Positions 46,453-55,398 of a DNA stretch of 64,000 nt are shown here, piece by piece. Numbering within the stretch: the stretch's first letter is position 1; every line of letters starts with the position of its first letter. The notes beneath the pieces are model-generated. The model ran no database searches. It saw nothing but the letters and a program-made list of their open reading frames with translations, and was not told where the DNA came from. The position numbers and the translations under genes are program-made. This stretch comes from Lentimicrobium saccharophilum. GTDB lineage: Bacteria; Bacteroidota; Bacteroidia; Bacteroidales; Lentimicrobiaceae. The DNA lies in NCBI RefSeq assembly GCF_001192835.1, contig NZ_DF968182.1:2389113-2453112 (forward strand), written 5' to 3'.

Positions 46453-48279
46453 ATGAAAAAGCTCTTCATCCTTCTGTGCATCGTCAGTCTGGTCCTTTTC
46501 AGGATTCCGGTATCAGCACAGGCGGTAACCGATGAGCAACTTGGGCTGATGTACTACAACAACAAGGAGTTTGATAAGGCGGCCGCCCTTTTCGACCGGC
46601 TTTTCGGCGAAAAACCCAACCTTTTCAACTACACTTACCTGATTCAGAGCTTACTGGAACTCAACGATTTTGACCAGGCTGAGAAAATTGTAAAAAAGCA
46701 GGCAAGGCGTTTTCCCGATGATGCCCGCTATGTGGTGGATCAGGGTTATTTGCTGCTGCGCACCAATCAGGGCAATAAGGCCGCTAAGATCTTCGAGCAG
46801 GCCATCAAAGACCTGCCCGCCGAGCAGCGCAAGGTGGCAGAACTGGCCAACTCATTTATCTCGAGGCGCGAAAATGATTACGCCATCCGCACCTACCTGA
46901 AAGGGAGGCAGATGCTGGCACCACAGTACACCTTTGGCTTCGAATTGTCGAACCTGTATGAGATTTCAGGCAATTTCGACAAAATGGCCGAAGAATATCT
47001 GGGACTACTCGAAACCAATCCTGAATTCCAGAATCAGGTGCAGGCCCGGTTGCAAAACTCCCTCAATAACGATCCGGAAGGATTGAAGTCAGAGGCATTC
47101 AGAACGGCCTTGCTCAGGAAAGTGCAAAGCAATCCGGATGACGTGATGATGTCGGAAATGATGCTCTGGCTGAGCATACAACTGAAGGACTTTGAAGCTG
47201 CGCTGATTCAGGCCAGAGCCCTCGACCGCCGGCTTGATGAAAACGGCAGCCGTGTATTTGCCCTTGGCGGACTCAGTGTGAATAACGGGAACTACAAAAC
47301 CGGCGCTGAAGCTTATCAGTATGTGATTGACCGCTCCAGCGATATGGGCCTGGTGGTACAATCGAAGGTGGAACTGCTCAGGGCGGATTACGAGCAACTT
47401 ATCCGCACCTACCCGCTCAGCCTTCCGGCATTAAAGAATCTTGAGCAGCGGTACGTAAAAACACTGGATGAAGCCAACCGCAACCCCCTCTCATTCCCCC
47501 TGATGCGCAACCTGGCGCACCTGCAAGCATTCTACCTCGACAACACCGAAGGAGCCATTCAGCTGCTCGAGGAGCTGATTACCCTGACAAACAACAACAA
47601 ATTGCTGCAGGCAGAATGCAAACTCGAACTGGCGGATATCATGCTGTTTACCGGAGAGCCCTGGGAAGCAACCCTGCTCTATTCGCAGGTGGATAAAGCC
47701 TTTAAAAATGAACCGATCGGACATGAAGCCCGTTTCCGGAACGCGAAACTTTCATTTTACATAGGAGAGTTCAATTGGGCAAGGGCACAACTCGACGTGC
47801 TGAAGGCCGCCACCTCAAAACTGATCGCCAACGACGCCATGGCCATGTCGCTGATTATCAGCGACAATATTGATATGGACAGTTCCACCGTTCAGCTGGG
47901 CACTTATGCCAGGGCCGATCTGCTGCTATACCGTAATCAGCCCGATGCGGCCATTGCGGTGCTCGATTCCCTGCTGCAGGCCTGGCCGGGGCACCCCATC
48001 ACCGACGACGCGCTGATGAAAAAAGCAGAAATCAGGATGAAGCAGGGCATGTTTTCAGAGGCTGAAACCCTATACAAGCAGGTAATCAGCGAATACGGCG
48101 AAGGCATACAGGGCGACGATGCACAGTACCGCCTTGGCCTGCTGTACGAAGAGCAAATGAAAGATAACACCAAAGCCATGGCCGCCTATCAGGAAATGCT
48201 GGTAAAATACCCCGGCAGCGTTTTCAGTGTGGAGGCACGGAAGCGGTTCAGGTTGCTCAGGGGAGATATGGTGAATTGA
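46453..48279 (+). CDS. Exported TPR-repeat protein
   Basis: A 608-residue protein with signal peptide (1-23) and about a dozen TPR-like helix pairs. Examples are GLMYYNNKEFDKAAALFDRL, ELANSFISRRENDYAIRTYL, GAEAYQYVID and, near the end, EAETLYKQVISEYGEGIQGDDAQYRLGLLYEEQ. Such proteins act as scaffolds in the periplasm or envelope. The repeats near the C-terminus are the best conserved. It lies 96 bp after serS. The partner is unknown. No lipobox Cys is seen near the cleavage site. Confidence 0.85.
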   Translation: MKKLFILLCIVSLVLFRIPVSAQAVTDEQLGLMYYNNKEFDKAAALFDRLFGEKPNLFNYTYLIQSLLELNDFDQAEKIVKKQARRFPDDARYVVDQGYLLLRTNQGNKAAKIFEQAIKDLPAEQRKVAELANSFISRRENDYAIRTYLKGRQMLAPQYTFGFELSNLYEISGNFDKMAEEYLGLLETNPEFQNQVQARLQNSLNNDPEGLKSEAFRTALLRKVQSNPDDVMMSEMMLWLSIQLKDFEAALIQARALDRRLDENGSRVFALGGLSVNNGNYKTGAEAYQYVIDRSSDMGLVVQSKVELLRADYEQLIRTYPLSLPALKNLEQRYVKTLDEANRNPLSFPLMRNLAHLQAFYLDNTEGAIQLLEELITLTNNNKLLQAECKLELADIMLFTGEPWEATLLYSQVDKAFKNEPIGHEARFRNAKLSFYIGEFNWARAQLDVLKAATSKLIANDAMAMSLIISDNIDMDSSTVQLGTYARADLLLYRNQPDAAIAVLDSLLQAWPGHPITDDALMKKAEIRMKQGMFSEAETLYKQVISEYGEGIQGDDAQYRLGLLYEEQMKDNTKAMAAYQEMLVKYPGSVFSVEARKRFRLLRGDMVN

Positions 48280-48284
48280 TTTTG

Positions 48285-48373
48285 GATTGCAGATTGCAGA
48301 TTGCAGATTGCGGTCCCGATGGCTATCGGGAGTGGATTACCTTTGGTAAACTCACTCCATTCGGTTGTGGATT
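48285..48373 (+). repeat. Intergenic low-complexity repeats after the TPR gene
   Basis: The heptamer GATTGCA is repeated four times at 48285-48312, then comes a short palindrome TCCCGAT..GG.TATCGGGA (48314-48331). A 40-bp dispersed motif follows at 48334-48373, GGATTACCTTTGGTAAACTC and on. The last is similar to a segment at 63082-63120 beside the second IS copy, and in reverse to 44959-44980. Confidence 0.6.
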
Positions 48374-48480
48374 GTGGCTCCGGCAGCACATGGTTACGGG
48401 TGCCTGAGAAATCAATTACTAATTACTAATTTCTAATTTCTAATCTTCTCTAATCTAAATCCCGAAATCCGAAATCTAAA

Positions 48481-49957
48481 ATTAGGAGTGTTCAAAACAT
48501 CAAACGACATTTCAAAAAGTTCTTTGGCATCATGAAAATCAAAGGTTTTTAACAAAACAAGGTATTGTAATTAACAGTGATGTCTTTGTTTGTCTGAAAA
48601 TAGCTGGTTATCAACAAAATATGTTTGCCACTGTTGGCAAAAACTCTCTATAATCAAGACAATCAACTTGTTAAGGACTTATATTTGTTCCTGCAATGGG
48701 AACAGATTGTAAGCAGGGTATAAAAGTCCAAGACTTACTCAAGCTTATACCTGATGACTTGTTGGCTGATTTGAGTTCAGAAACCAACGTTGATTATCAG
48801 GTAAAAAAGCTTTATGGCAGGAATGTCTTTAGCCTTTTACTGTTTGGACTGATAGAAAGCGATCGTCTTGGTCTCAGGTCGCTAGAGGATTTTTATAACT
48901 CCACCCATTACAAGGTGCTGTTTAATATTCCAAATAAAAACACAACCAAATATAACTCTCTATCTGCTCGTCTTGCAACTATGAATGTTGACTTTTTTCG
49001 AAAGGCCTATGAAGCTATATACGAGCAATGTTCTCAACTCTACGATGAAAACGATCTGGCTTTGAATTACAAATTATCCAGAGTTGATTCAACAATGGTT
49101 TGTCAGACAGCTGCTAAACTGGAAAATGGGATCCATGTTGGCTGTAAGAAAGATGGTAAAAAGCAGATTAAATATACTGTTTGTCTGACCGATATGTTTC
49201 CTAGTAGTGTTGAGGTTTTTAATCAGCAATGCCATATCAGCGAAAACCTCACCATTCCTAAGGCGATATTCAGGGTGATTGACAAGAACAAAGACAATGT
49301 CTTTGTTTTTGATCGGGGAGTATCTGACCGACAAACTTTCTGTAAGTTGGACCAGGAAGAATACACTTTTGTTACAAGACTGAAATCAGATGCAAGATTT
49401 ATTGCTCTGGAAGATTTTGAGATAAGTCAAGACCAAAAAGTAAGAAATCTTACAATCCTTAAAGATCAACGTGTTTACTTATATAAGAGTGGAACATCAG
49501 TAGTTGAGCATTCTTTTAGACTTGTACAGGCAATAAATGATAAGGGATATCCTTACTTCTTTCTTACCAATATGTTCTCTATCCCAGCCAAAGACATAAT
49601 AACAATTTATAAATCAAGGTGGGATATTGAGGTCTTTTTCAGATTCATTAAGCAGGAATTGAACTTTTCCCACTTCATCAGTGTGAATGAAAACGGAATT
49701 AAGATCCTCTTGTACATGACCCTTATTCTCTCCATGCTGATTCTGATCTATAAAAAGATTAATGGATTGGGGTATAAAACAGCTAAAAGAAGGTTCATGA
49801 TCGAAATGTGGGATATCATCGCCATAATTATGATCAAACATAGTGGAGGTGATCCAAGTCTCGTCTTCAGGTGAAAAGCTATACCTTTGATTTTCAATAC
49901 GTCAATGAACTCGTGATTCTTTTGTTCTTTTTATTTGTGGTTTTGAACACTCCTAAT
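48481..49957 (+). mobile_element. IS4-family insertion sequence, copy 1
   Basis: A 1477-bp element with 18-bp terminal inverted repeats (ATTAGGAGTGTTCAAAAC at 48481-48498, its complement at 49940-49957) and a single transposase gene. Copy 2 at 61588-63064 has the same length. The 5-bp flanks are CTAAA on the left and CCGCA on the right, which do not match. A normal insertion should give a direct repeat, so one flank has probably changed by recombination or deletion. Confidence 0.93.
48696..49874 (+). CDS. IS4-family DDE transposase
   Basis: A 392-residue transposase. The first catalytic Asp is in RVDSTMVC, the second in FDRGVSDRQTF, and the Glu lies in the IS4 signature Y-x2-R-x3-E-x6-K, seen as YKSRWDIEVFFRFIK near residue 308. 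The C-terminus has hydrophobic stretches (LILSMLILIYKK) that probably pack onto the core. An identical gene is at 61671-62849. A TATATTTG lies 9 bp before the ATG. Gene intact, so the element may still transpose. Confidence 0.95.
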   Translation: MGTDCKQGIKVQDLLKLIPDDLLADLSSETNVDYQVKKLYGRNVFSLLLFGLIESDRLGLRSLEDFYNSTHYKVLFNIPNKNTTKYNSLSARLATMNVDFFRKAYEAIYEQCSQLYDENDLALNYKLSRVDSTMVCQTAAKLENGIHVGCKKDGKKQIKYTVCLTDMFPSSVEVFNQQCHISENLTIPKAIFRVIDKNKDNVFVFDRGVSDRQTFCKLDQEEYTFVTRLKSDARFIALEDFEISQDQKVRNLTILKDQRVYLYKSGTSVVEHSFRLVQAINDKGYPYFFLTNMFSIPAKDIITIYKSRWDIEVFFRFIKQELNFSHFISVNENGIKILLYMTLILSMLILIYKKINGLGYKTAKRRFMIEMWDIIAIIMIKHSGGDPSLVFR

Positions 49958-50059
49958 CCGCAATCGCAAATCCTAAATCCGAAATCTCTCGTTATCCGGC
50001 TATCGCCGTCTCCCGAGACAAGCGAAATCAGAAATCGAAAATCCGAAATCCGAAATTCC

Positions 50060-50839
50060 ATGGAACCTGTAAGGGCAAAGAAACACCTGGGGCAGCATTT
50101 TCTGAAAGATGAAAACATCGCCCGAAAAATTACGGACAGCCTCAGTCTGCCCTGTGACGCATTGCTTGAAATCGGCCCCGGAACCGGTGTGCTCACCAAA
50201 TACCTGCTTGAACTTCCCGTTAATAAATTCCTGGCCATTGATGTGGACCGGGATTCTGTTCCTTATCTGAAAAAAACATTTCCTGAAGCGGCTGACAACT
50301 TCATTGAGGGCGATTTCCTCAGGATACCGGTTGATCAGCTTTTCGAAGGCCCGTTCTCGGTCATCGGCAATTTTCCTTACAATATCTCCTCACAAATACT
50401 CTTCAGGGTATTGGATTACCGGAATCAGATTCCCGAAGTGGTGGGGATGTTTCAGAAAGAAGTGGCCGAGCGGATTGCAGCCCCTCCCGGAAGCAAAACC
50501 TACGGTATTATCAGTGTGCTGCTTCAGGCATGGTATGATATTGAATACCTGTTTACCGTAAGTGAGCATGTGTTTCACCCGCCTCCAAAGGTAAAATCGG
50601 CGGTCATCCGGTTGAGAAGAAACCAGGTAAACGCACTGGGGTGTGATGAAAAACTGTTTGTGAACGTAGTGAAAACCGCTTTTAACCAAAGGCGCAAAAC
50701 CCTGAAGAACGGATTAAAGTCCTTTAAATTCGCACCTGATGAACGTCTGGATCAATTGTTTACCAAAAGAGCGGAGCAATTGGGTATAGAGGAGTTTATC
50801 TATATTACCGGCCGGGTAATTCAACAGAAGGCAAGCTGA
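50060..50839 (+). CDS. rsmA: 16S rRNA (adenine1518/1519-N6) dimethyltransferase
   Basis: A 259-residue SAM-dependent methyltransferase (KsgA) that dimethylates two adenines near the 3' end of 16S rRNA, a late step in small-subunit assembly. Motifs are GQHFLKDENIARKI, the SAM pocket LEIGPGTGVLT, IDVDRD, and the catalytic NFPYN. The ATG at 50060 gives the normal length; the longer frame upstream is read-through from the IS element. The IS right end is only 102 bp upstream, so its native promoter may be altered. Confidence 0.96.
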   Translation: MEPVRAKKHLGQHFLKDENIARKITDSLSLPCDALLEIGPGTGVLTKYLLELPVNKFLAIDVDRDSVPYLKKTFPEAADNFIEGDFLRIPVDQLFEGPFSVIGNFPYNISSQILFRVLDYRNQIPEVVGMFQKEVAERIAAPPGSKTYGIISVLLQAWYDIEYLFTVSEHVFHPPPKVKSAVIRLRRNQVNALGCDEKLFVNVVKTAFNQRRKTLKNGLKSFKFAPDERLDQLFTKRAEQLGIEEFIYITGRVIQQKAS

Positions 50840-50890
50840 GCCATTCTATTTCCCTACATTTGCATCAGACTAATCACATCAGAGAACCTC

Positions 50891-52210
50891 TTGCCAAAAA
50901 GATCATATTTTCAGGATATTGCCGGAGTACTGGGCAGCAATGTGTTTACCCTGCTGACCAACTTCGGGCTGGTGATTTTGCTTTCGCGCCTGCTGGGTAC
51001 CGATGGCTACGGACTCTATACCGCCCTGATTGTTGTCCCGACGCTGGTGGTGAGTTTTTTCCAGATGGGCATACGTCCGACCACGGTATTTCTGATCGGC
51101 TCAGGCCGCGAAGATGAAAACAACCTTGTTTCGGCCATGCTTACCATACTTATTTTCACCTCGGTACTTGGCGTGATTTTCAGTGCTGCTGCATATGCAC
51201 TGATCGGCACCAAAGGCTATACACCTGCCCTGCTGGCCATGGCCCTGACCACCATACCCATGCGGCTGACGACCATTTATGCCGGTGGTGTTTTTCTGGG
51301 CAAAGAGGAAATCCCCAAAGCCAATATGATGAACTGGCTGACCGGACTTTTCACGCTGCTGCTGGCTGTCGCCATGGTATATTTTCTGAAACTCGGGCTC
51401 TTCGGGGCTGTAGCCTCCCTGCTTATGGGTAACACCGTCGTTGCCCTGCTGGCCATATCCATGTTGCTGCGCCGGTTTAAAACCCGGCTCTCTGTTAAAA
51501 ATCCCCTGATCCTTAAAATGCTCGGAACAGGCGTGGTTTATGCCCTCTCTTTTCTTACGATACAGTTTAATTACCGCATTGACGTGGTGCTGCTCAAGGT
51601 GCTTTCCGTGCCGCGTGAAGTGGGAATCTACTCACTCGGGGTTTCAGTAGCCGAAATGCTGTGGCAGATACCGCTGGCCATCGGGGTGGTAGTGATGAGC
51701 CGCAGCGCCAACGCCACCGATAAGAATTTGCTGAACCAAAGTACCGCAAGGCTGCTGAGGATCTCACTGATCGCCGGAATTATAATCTCGGCCGCAATTG
51801 TATTGTTTTCGCCCCTGCTGGTTCCTCTGATTTTTGGTACGGAATACCTGCCCAGTGTAAGGGTGATGCAGACCATTATGCCCGGCATCATCATGATTAT
51901 CGCATTCCGTGTGCTTAGTGGTCAGCTGGCCGGTGCCGGACGACCCGATGCCGCCTTGAAAGCCTTTGCCCCCGCCCTGCTGGTAAATGTTGTGCTCAAC
52001 TATCTTTGGATTCCCGGCTATGGCGCCAACGGAGCCGTGATGGCCACCAATGTGAGCTATACCCTGGCTTCCGTGATCTACCTTTTCGTATTCTCACGAA
52101 TCAGCGGAATGCCGGTGAAAGAGATATTCAGGTTTGGGAAAGAGGACTGGAATTTTGTAAAACGATTCATCGACAGGAAAAAGAAACCTGAAAGCAGGAT
52201 TGAGCATTGA
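50891..52210 (+). CDS. Polysaccharide flippase (Wzx/MATE-like)
   Basis: A 439-residue membrane protein with about 12-14 predicted helices spread over the chain, of the oligosaccharide flippase family that moves lipid-linked glycans across the inner membrane. The start codon is TTG (50891), 51 bp after rsmA. Helix-rich segments such as LVILLSRLLGTDGYGLYTALIVV and a Lys/Arg-rich C-terminus fit this family. It is probably part of a surface polysaccharide function together with the GT2 gene at 60654-61568, though they are not adjacent. Confidence 0.87.
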   Translation: MPKRSYFQDIAGVLGSNVFTLLTNFGLVILLSRLLGTDGYGLYTALIVVPTLVVSFFQMGIRPTTVFLIGSGREDENNLVSAMLTILIFTSVLGVIFSAAAYALIGTKGYTPALLAMALTTIPMRLTTIYAGGVFLGKEEIPKANMMNWLTGLFTLLLAVAMVYFLKLGLFGAVASLLMGNTVVALLAISMLLRRFKTRLSVKNPLILKMLGTGVVYALSFLTIQFNYRIDVVLLKVLSVPREVGIYSLGVSVAEMLWQIPLAIGVVVMSRSANATDKNLLNQSTARLLRISLIAGIIISAAIVLFSPLLVPLIFGTEYLPSVRVMQTIMPGIIMIIAFRVLSGQLAGAGRPDAALKAFAPALLVNVVLNYLWIPGYGANGAVMATNVSYTLASVIYLFVFSRISGMPVKEIFRFGKEDWNFVKRFIDRKKKPESRIEH

Positions 52211-52248
52211 AAAATCGGATTATTTTAGAAGAACAAAATAACAAGAAG

Positions 52249-52343
52249 GCCTGACAAGTCGGAAGAAGACTTGTTAGGTCAATCCAGTTTCAAGAAGCCC
52301 TTGTTAAGAAGACCTAACAAGTTGAAAGAAAACTTGTCAGGTC
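52249..52343. repeat. Nested palindromic repeats between flippase and GH92
   Basis: Two hairpins: CCTGACAAGTC pairs with GACTTGTTAGG (52250-52278), and GACCTAACAAGTT pairs with AACTTGTCAGGTC (52311-52343). The outer pair (52250-52259 with 52332-52341) and the inner pair (52269-52280 with 52311-52322) are also complementary, so the whole region can fold in alternative ways. It lies between two convergent genes and probably ends both. Confidence 0.75.
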
Positions 52344-52397
52344 ATTTCATACATTGTCTGACTAACCGGTAGCTAACCAAATAGGCCAGTCTTCTGT

Positions 52398-55337
52398 CTA
52401 TTCCACAATGATTTCATCCACAAAGATGTAAGCCTGTCCCCCGGCGCCCAGATGCCACGGGGGTATGGTTCCGAAATTTTCAGCTTTTACCTTCACATAA
52501 CGGGCTGAAGTACTGACCTTAGCGCCAAGATCAGCAGTCCTCATTTCATAGTCGGTGACAGGAATGGTATTTTTCACCCTGCTGATTTCTCTGAAGTTGC
52601 TGCCATCATCGGATACCGAAAAAACGACTTCAACCGGCATCCAGATCCAGGAGCGTACATCCTGCACAAAACCTGCAGCCACTTTGCGCACCGGCTTTTT
52701 GCTCCCCAGGTCGACAATGGCTTCGAAATCCGTACCCTGATATCCCTGCCAGCCGCCCAGCCTCCAGTTTCCGGCACCGCGCAGGCCGTCGATCAGCGCT
52801 TCGGGGCCACCGCCATGGTAATTGGGGTGGTACTCCGAAAGTAATTCTACCTTGCGGTTCAGGTCAATTTTATAAAAGTTGCCTTCAACGGGCAGACTGT
52901 ATCCGAACCCTTCCCTGTATGTGATGGCTTTGAAAGTCGTGGTGGCGCTCAGGGTTACCGGACCTGTAAATCTTGCCGAATTGCGGTCGGGAGTGCTTCC
53001 GTCAATGGTGTAAAACACCTCGCACCCCGGAACGATTGTTCCTACACTCACCTGCATGACATCCCGGAAACGGGCATCAGGAGCAATCAGGAAAGGAACA
53101 GGCAAAATCAGTTCTTCCGTGATTGAGGTCACCGGCTCATTTCCTTCCCCGGTGCCCCACGATTGGCTGGGCTTGCTTCCCATGATAAACACAAGTTCGC
53201 CGCCTTTCATCAAATCGTCATGACTGATGAATGATCTGGTGTACTTTTCCCCGTTAAGGGTCGCCGACTGAATGTAAAAATTCTCTTCAGAGACATTCTT
53301 AGCAATGATTTTCAGCACATTGCCGTTCTCAAGCGTGATCTCCATTTCAGGGAACCAAGGGGTACCTATAATGTATTCAGGCAATCCGGGAGTAACCGGA
53401 TAAAATCCCATGGCGCTCATGATCAGCCAGGCCGACATTTGTCCGCAATCTTCGTTACCGATGAGTCCGTCGGGCTGAGGCGTGTAAAAATCATCCATAA
53501 TCCGGCGAACCCGCTGCTGGGTTTTCCAGGGCTGTCCGACGAAGTTGTAGAGGTAAGCCATATGGTGACTGGGTTCATTCCCCTGGGCATACTGGCCGAT
53601 CAATCCGGAGATGTCCTTCATATCGCGACCGCCCACTTCAGTTTCGGTGGTAAACAGCTCATCAATTTTTGCAGCAAACTGCTCCTTACTTCCGTGAAGC
53701 GCCATCAAACCGCTGATATCCTGGGGAACATAGTAGCTGTAATGAAACGAATTGGCTTCGGTAAAATGCCAGTCGACCGTTGTGGGATCGAAAGGGGTAA
53801 GCCAGCTTCCGTTGAGTTTCGGACGCATAAAGCCGGTGGATGGATCGAAGATGTTCTTGTACGATTGTGCCCTGCGTAGGTATTCACGGTAAAGGTTATC
53901 GCGTCCCAGATCCTTTGCCATCGCAGCAATACACCAGTCGTTATAGGCATATTCCAGGGTTTTCGAAATGGATTCATGCTCCTTGTCGCCGGGTATGTAG
54001 CCGTATTTGCGGTAAAACTCCAGGCCGTGGTGGTCCTGTGAGGCGCTCTTTACCATGGCTTCAAAAGCTTTGTCGCCGTCGTAATTCCGGATTCCCTTCA
54101 TCCAGGCATCGGCGATCACGGGAATGGCATGGTTTCCGATCATACACCATGTTTCGTTACCGGCAAGTTCCCAAACAGGCAGTAATCCGCCCTTTTCGTA
54201 CATATTGAGCATGGTTTTGATGAAGTCGGTGGTTCGCTCCTGTTCTATGATGGTCATCAGCGGATGCCAGGTACGGTAGGTATCCCACAGGGAGAATACC
54301 GTATAGTTGGTAAACCCTTCGGCTGTATGAATGCCCCGGTCCATACCGCGGTAACGACCGTCCGTATCCATAAAGGTATTGGGCTGCATCATGGCGTGAT
54401 AGAGGGCCGAATAAAACACCTTCATCTGCTCGTCGCTGCCGCCTTTGACGCGTATTTTGCCCAACTCCTTATTCCAGGTATCGAAACTCTGTTTCCGGAT
54501 TTCATCAAAATTCCATTCCGGTATTTCTGCCGTCAGGTTTTTCAGGGCACCCTCGCTGTCGACGGCAGAGAGGCCTACCTTCACTTCAATCTGTTCGCCT
54601 TCTGTAGTGGCAAATCCTGCAAAAGCCTTAATGTTTGTTCCTTCGGCACGCAAAGCATCTGCCATCAGGGTGTCGTTCACGACAATGCCCTTGCGGGCGA
54701 TGGGTTTAGAGAACTGCATATGGAAATACCAGACCATATCTTTTGCCCAGTTGGTGGAGCGGCGCATCCCCCTGATTTCGGTATCGCTGACAAACTCAAT
54801 CCACGATTCCAGCACAATGTCGCGATGCTGAAGATCGATAATAAAGTTGGCCGCTTCGGAAGCCGGGAAAGTATAACGGTGGTAGCCAGCACGGGTGGTG
54901 GCTGTCAATTCGGCAAGAACCCCCGGCTTATCAAGCTTTACGCTGTAATAACCGGCTTCGGCTTTTTCGCTGCTTTTGCTGAAAGAAGAGCTGTACTCTG
55001 TGTTTTTAAAAACCGGTTCGCCCACGACAGGTATTACAAGTATGTCGCCGTAGTCGCTTACGCCGGTACCGTTGAGGGCTGTATGTGCAAAACCGTATAT
55101 CACGCTGTCGGTAAAATGGTAGCCCGAGCATCCGTCCCAGCCGTCGAGGCGCGTTTGCGGACTCAGTTGAACCATCCCGAACGGAACCGTTGCCCCGGGA
55201 TAGGTGTGCCCATGCCCTCCGGTTCCTATAAACGGGTCAACATAAGATGCAGGTTCACCGGTTTCCGCCTGACGATCGCAGGCGCTGAAAAAAACAGCAA
55301 ACAGCAGGGTGATTAATGTTACGGACAGCTTTTTCAT
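52398..55337 (-). CDS. GH92 alpha-1,2-mannosidase lipoprotein with CHB_HEX and F5/8 domains
   Basis: A 979-residue exo-alpha-mannosidase-type protein. The start is taken at 55337, where a lipoprotein signal peptide ending in the lipobox FFSAC begins. The GH92 core spans about 30-730 with YVDPFIGTGGHGHTYPGA, GNEPSHHMAYLYNF (a conserved Glu at 588) and NEDCGQMSAWLIMSAMGFYP. A CHB_HEX-like domain follows (VFYTIDGSTPDR, about 805-850). A C-terminal F5/8 type C-like domain (860-979) probably binds carbohydrate. It is 61 bp after GH29 on the same strand, so both act on fucosylated, mannosylated glycans. Confidence 0.93.
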   Translation of the reverse strand: MKKLSVTLITLLFAVFFSACDRQAETGEPASYVDPFIGTGGHGHTYPGATVPFGMVQLSPQTRLDGWDGCSGYHFTDSVIYGFAHTALNGTGVSDYGDILVIPVVGEPVFKNTEYSSSFSKSSEKAEAGYYSVKLDKPGVLAELTATTRAGYHRYTFPASEAANFIIDLQHRDIVLESWIEFVSDTEIRGMRRSTNWAKDMVWYFHMQFSKPIARKGIVVNDTLMADALRAEGTNIKAFAGFATTEGEQIEVKVGLSAVDSEGALKNLTAEIPEWNFDEIRKQSFDTWNKELGKIRVKGGSDEQMKVFYSALYHAMMQPNTFMDTDGRYRGMDRGIHTAEGFTNYTVFSLWDTYRTWHPLMTIIEQERTTDFIKTMLNMYEKGGLLPVWELAGNETWCMIGNHAIPVIADAWMKGIRNYDGDKAFEAMVKSASQDHHGLEFYRKYGYIPGDKEHESISKTLEYAYNDWCIAAMAKDLGRDNLYREYLRRAQSYKNIFDPSTGFMRPKLNGSWLTPFDPTTVDWHFTEANSFHYSYYVPQDISGLMALHGSKEQFAAKIDELFTTETEVGGRDMKDISGLIGQYAQGNEPSHHMAYLYNFVGQPWKTQQRVRRIMDDFYTPQPDGLIGNEDCGQMSAWLIMSAMGFYPVTPGLPEYIIGTPWFPEMEITLENGNVLKIIAKNVSEENFYIQSATLNGEKYTRSFISHDDLMKGGELVFIMGSKPSQSWGTGEGNEPVTSITEELILPVPFLIAPDARFRDVMQVSVGTIVPGCEVFYTIDGSTPDRNSARFTGPVTLSATTTFKAITYREGFGYSLPVEGNFYKIDLNRKVELLSEYHPNYHGGGPEALIDGLRGAGNWRLGGWQGYQGTDFEAIVDLGSKKPVRKVAAGFVQDVRSWIWMPVEVVFSVSDDGSNFREISRVKNTIPVTDYEMRTADLGAKVSTSARYVKVKAENFGTIPPWHLGAGGQAYIFVDEIIVE

Positions 55338-55398
55338 CGGGTAGGGGATTAAATTCAGGATCGGTTTTGTAACAAATTGTATTAAACTTTGATCAGGC

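Noticed and set aside
48285-48312. CRISPR-like array
   Set aside because: The four GATTGCA units are contiguous 7-mers with no spacers.
49871-50059. In-frame N-terminal extension of rsmA
   Set aside because: The frame is open back into the IS right end by chance. RsmA proteins start at the ...KKHLGQHFLKDE region, matched by the ATG at 50060.
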